Shown here one piece after another: positions 56,616-58,126 of a stretch of DNA of 58,126 bases. Made by a program: the position numbers and the translations under genes. The DNA comes from Acidimicrobiia bacterium (GTDB lineage Bacteria > Actinomycetota > Acidimicrobiia > Acidimicrobiales > Aldehydirespiratoraceae). Location: contig JAGWAO010000008.1 in NCBI GenBank assembly GCA_021296315.1, positions 1 to 58,126 of the forward strand. Reading direction: 5' to 3'. The number at the start of each line of letters is the position of its first letter. Position 1 is the first letter of the stretch. The notes beneath the pieces are model-generated. The model did no database searches. It had not been told where the DNA came from and was given only the letters and a program-made list of their open reading frames with translations.

Positions 56616-58126
56616 GTGACCGTCACCGAGCCCAAGCCCCGCTACAAGTACGTCGGCACCCGGCCCGTCCGCCACGACGGGCTCGAGAAGGTGACCGGCC
56701 GGGCCCGCTTTGCGGCCGACCTCAACATGTCGGGGCAGCTCCACGGCATCGTGGTGCGCTCACCCCACGCCCACGCCCGGATCACCTCCATCGACACGTC
56801 GGAGGCCGAGGCCATGCCCGGCGTCAAGGCGGCGATCACCGGCGACGACTTCCCGGCCGTCGATCCCGGCCACCGCCAGTACGACATGTGCATCAACGTC
56901 ATCGCCCGCGACAAGGTCTTCTACGAGGGCCACGCCGTGGCTGCGGTGGCCGCCTCCACCCGCGACCAGGCCCAGGCGGCCGCGGCTGCGGTCAAGGTGG
57001 AGTACGAGGTGCTGCCCGCGGTGCTCACCATCGACCAGGCGCTGGCCCCCGACGCCCCCCTGCTGCACGCCCACATGATGACCGCAGGCGCGGAGGAGCC
57101 CGCGGAGGAGCCTTCCAACATCAGCAACATCACCCGGTTCTCCAGCGGCACGGACATGGACGCCGGGTTCGCCGAGGCCGATCTGGTGATCGAGCGGGAG
57201 TTCACCACCCAGCCGGTCCATCAGGGATACATCGAGCCCCACGCCTGCGTGGCCGACACCGGCCAGGACGGCCACACCACGATCTGGTGCTCCTCGCAGG
57301 GGCATTTCAACGTGCGGTCGTCCACCGCCACGCTGCTCGGCTGGGAGAACACCCGCATCAGGGTGATCCCCGCCGAGATCGGCGGCGGCTTCGGCGGCAA
57401 GACCACCATCTACCTGGAGCCGCTGGCCGTGGCCCTGTCGGCCAGGGCGGGGCGTCCGGTGAAGATGGTGATGACTCGCGACGAGGTGTTCCGCGCCACC
57501 GGCCCCGCCCCCGGCACCAAGCTCAGGATCAAGCTCGGCGTCCAGAGCGACGGCAACCTGGTGGCCGGGGACGCCTACTTGATCTACACCAACGGCGCCT
57601 ACGCCGGCCCCGGAGGGCTGCTGGGCGCCATGACCGTGTTCGAGTCCTACAACATTCCCAACTTCGACATCGAGGCGCTCGACGTTGTGATCAACACGGC
57701 CCGCTCGGCCGCCTACCGGGCTCCGGCCGCGCCCCTGACCGCCTACGCGATGGAGACCCTGCTCGACGAGGTCGCCACCGAGCTCGGCATCGACGCCATG
57801 GAGCTGCGGCTCAAGAACGCGGTCGCTGAGGGCGACCCGTCGACGATGGGCTTCCCGTTCGCCCGCATCGGCTTCGTGGAGTGCCTCGAGGCGGTGCGCG
57901 ACCACCCGCACTTCACCGCTCCTTTGGGCCCCAACCAGGGCCGGGGACTGGCCGCCGGCTACTGGTTCAACATCGGCGAGTCGTCCAGCGCCACCGTCAA
58001 CCTCAACGAGGACGGCACCGCCACGGTGGTGACCGGCAGTCCCGACATCGGCGGCAGCCGGGCCTCGATGGCGCTGATGGCCGCCGAGGAGCTGGGCATC
58101 GACCCCTACGACATCCGCCCCGTGGT
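56616..58126 (+). CDS. Molybdenum hydroxylase large (molybdopterin) subunit, 3' end outside window
   Basis: The first 503 residues of a CoxL/XDH-type large subunit, open to the window end. Starts at GTG 56616 after AGGAG. Seen: YVGTRPVRHDGLEKVTGRARFAADL at the N-terminus, VHQGYIEPHACV, the molybdopterin motif GGGFGGKT and AYRAPAAPLTAYAMETLLDE. The CO dehydrogenase form I active-site loop (AYxCSFR) is absent, so this is not a classical CO dehydrogenase; it is more likely an aldehyde or N-heterocycle hydroxylase. Works with the two upstream subunits. The 125-base gap before it is repeat copy E and two tiny ORFs. Confidence 0.9.
   Translation, partial: MTVTEPKPRYKYVGTRPVRHDGLEKVTGRARFAADLNMSGQLHGIVVRSPHAHARITSIDTSEAEAMPGVKAAITGDDFPAVDPGHRQYDMCINVIARDKVFYEGHAVAAVAASTRDQAQAAAAAVKVEYEVLPAVLTIDQALAPDAPLLHAHMMTAGAEEPAEEPSNISNITRFSSGTDMDAGFAEADLVIEREFTTQPVHQGYIEPHACVADTGQDGHTTIWCSSQGHFNVRSSTATLLGWENTRIRVIPAEIGGGFGGKTTIYLEPLAVALSARAGRPVKMVMTRDEVFRATGPAPGTKLRIKLGVQSDGNLVAGDAYLIYTNGAYAGPGGLLGAMTVFESYNIPNFDIEALDVVINTARSAAYRAPAAPLTAYAMETLLDEVATELGIDAMELRLKNAVAEGDPSTMGFPFARIGFVECLEAVRDHPHFTAPLGPNQGRGLAAGYWFNIGESSSATVNLNEDGTATVVTGSPDIGGSRASMALMAAEELGIDPYDIRPV

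Noticed and set aside
56616-58126. Form I CO dehydrogenase large subunit
   Set aside because: The AYxCSFR active-site loop is absent; the sequence reads AYRAPAAPLTAYAMET, typical of other molybdenum hydroxylases.
1-58126. tRNA, rRNA or origin of replication
   Set aside because: No cloverleaf, rRNA segment or DnaA-box cluster was recognised on reading the window; a tRNAscan run would be decisive for tRNAs.

Overview
The window is a very GC-rich chromosomal segment with densely packed genes, mostly four-base ATGA/GTGA stop-start overlaps, frequent GTG starts and several apparently leaderless promoters. Gene content (cytochrome P450, Panacea-type protein, long cytosolic arylsulfatase, actinobacterial-type MpaB/DUF2236 protein, CaiB/acyl-CoA dehydrogenase pairs) points to an actinomycete, most likely an Acidimicrobiia-like, perhaps marine or host-associated bacterium. 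That placement is inference. I see no rRNA, tRNA, transposase or CRISPR array.

Layout. 1-6.5 kb: one plus-strand operon of aldehyde dehydrogenase (cut by the window start), P450, TPR protein, an acyl-CoA dehydrogenase homologue with the active-site pattern of 3-sulfinopropionyl-CoA desulfinase, and a class III CoA-transferase. 6.5-9.3 kb (minus): candidate toxin-antitoxin pair (Panacea), GNAT acetyltransferase, C45 acyltransferase. 9.4-14.7 kb (plus): FAD amine oxidase, class III aminotransferase, arylsulfatase. 14.8-17.3 kb (minus): DUF1015 and SerA. 17.7-29.3 kb: a tetrahydrofolate one-carbon locus with folD, metF, fhs, a dimethylglycine/sarcosine dehydrogenase fused to a GcvT-like domain, its own etfBA, and an IclR regulator, interleaved with a class II aldolase and rmuC. 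29.4-37.6 kb: proS, a BKACE enzyme and an NAD-type formate dehydrogenase whose catalytic subunit contains selenocysteine and is split into two non-adjacent genes, then a 2-oxopentenoate hydratase-like gene. 37.6-41.3 kb (minus): formate/nitrite channel, GPP34 protein, FMN 2-hydroxyacid dehydrogenase, dienelactone hydrolase. 41.4-44.9 kb: circularly permuted ATP-grasp, alpha-E and transglutaminase trio. 44.9-48.6 kb: two paralogous MFS exporters and an esterase. 48.6-55 kb: a cytosolic-type reductive dehalogenase homologue with internal duplication, a D-aminoacylase, an MpaB/DUF2236-truncated haemoglobin fusion and a frameshifted sterol-desaturase-like gene. 55.1 kb to the end: a molybdenum hydroxylase (FAD, 2Fe-2S and truncated Mo subunits).

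How the parts fit. Methyl groups stripped from dimethylglycine/sarcosine would enter as methylene-THF, with electrons going to the dedicated ETF. FolD and Fhs can convert them to formate with ATP gain; the selenocysteine formate dehydrogenase oxidises formate to CO2 with NADH; the FNT channel can move formate. A shared palindromic operator lies upstream of folD and in the fhs/dehydrogenase divergent region, suggesting one regulon.

Beyond genes, the window carries two dispersed repeat families. One is a 90-100 bp element present five times, always oriented with the flanking transcription, with a conserved reading frame. The other is a 48-50 bp palindrome (GGAATTGGCAGC...GCTGCCAATTC) present four times. 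Several gene pairs are joined by tiny ORFs that start inside the upstream stop and end inside the downstream start.
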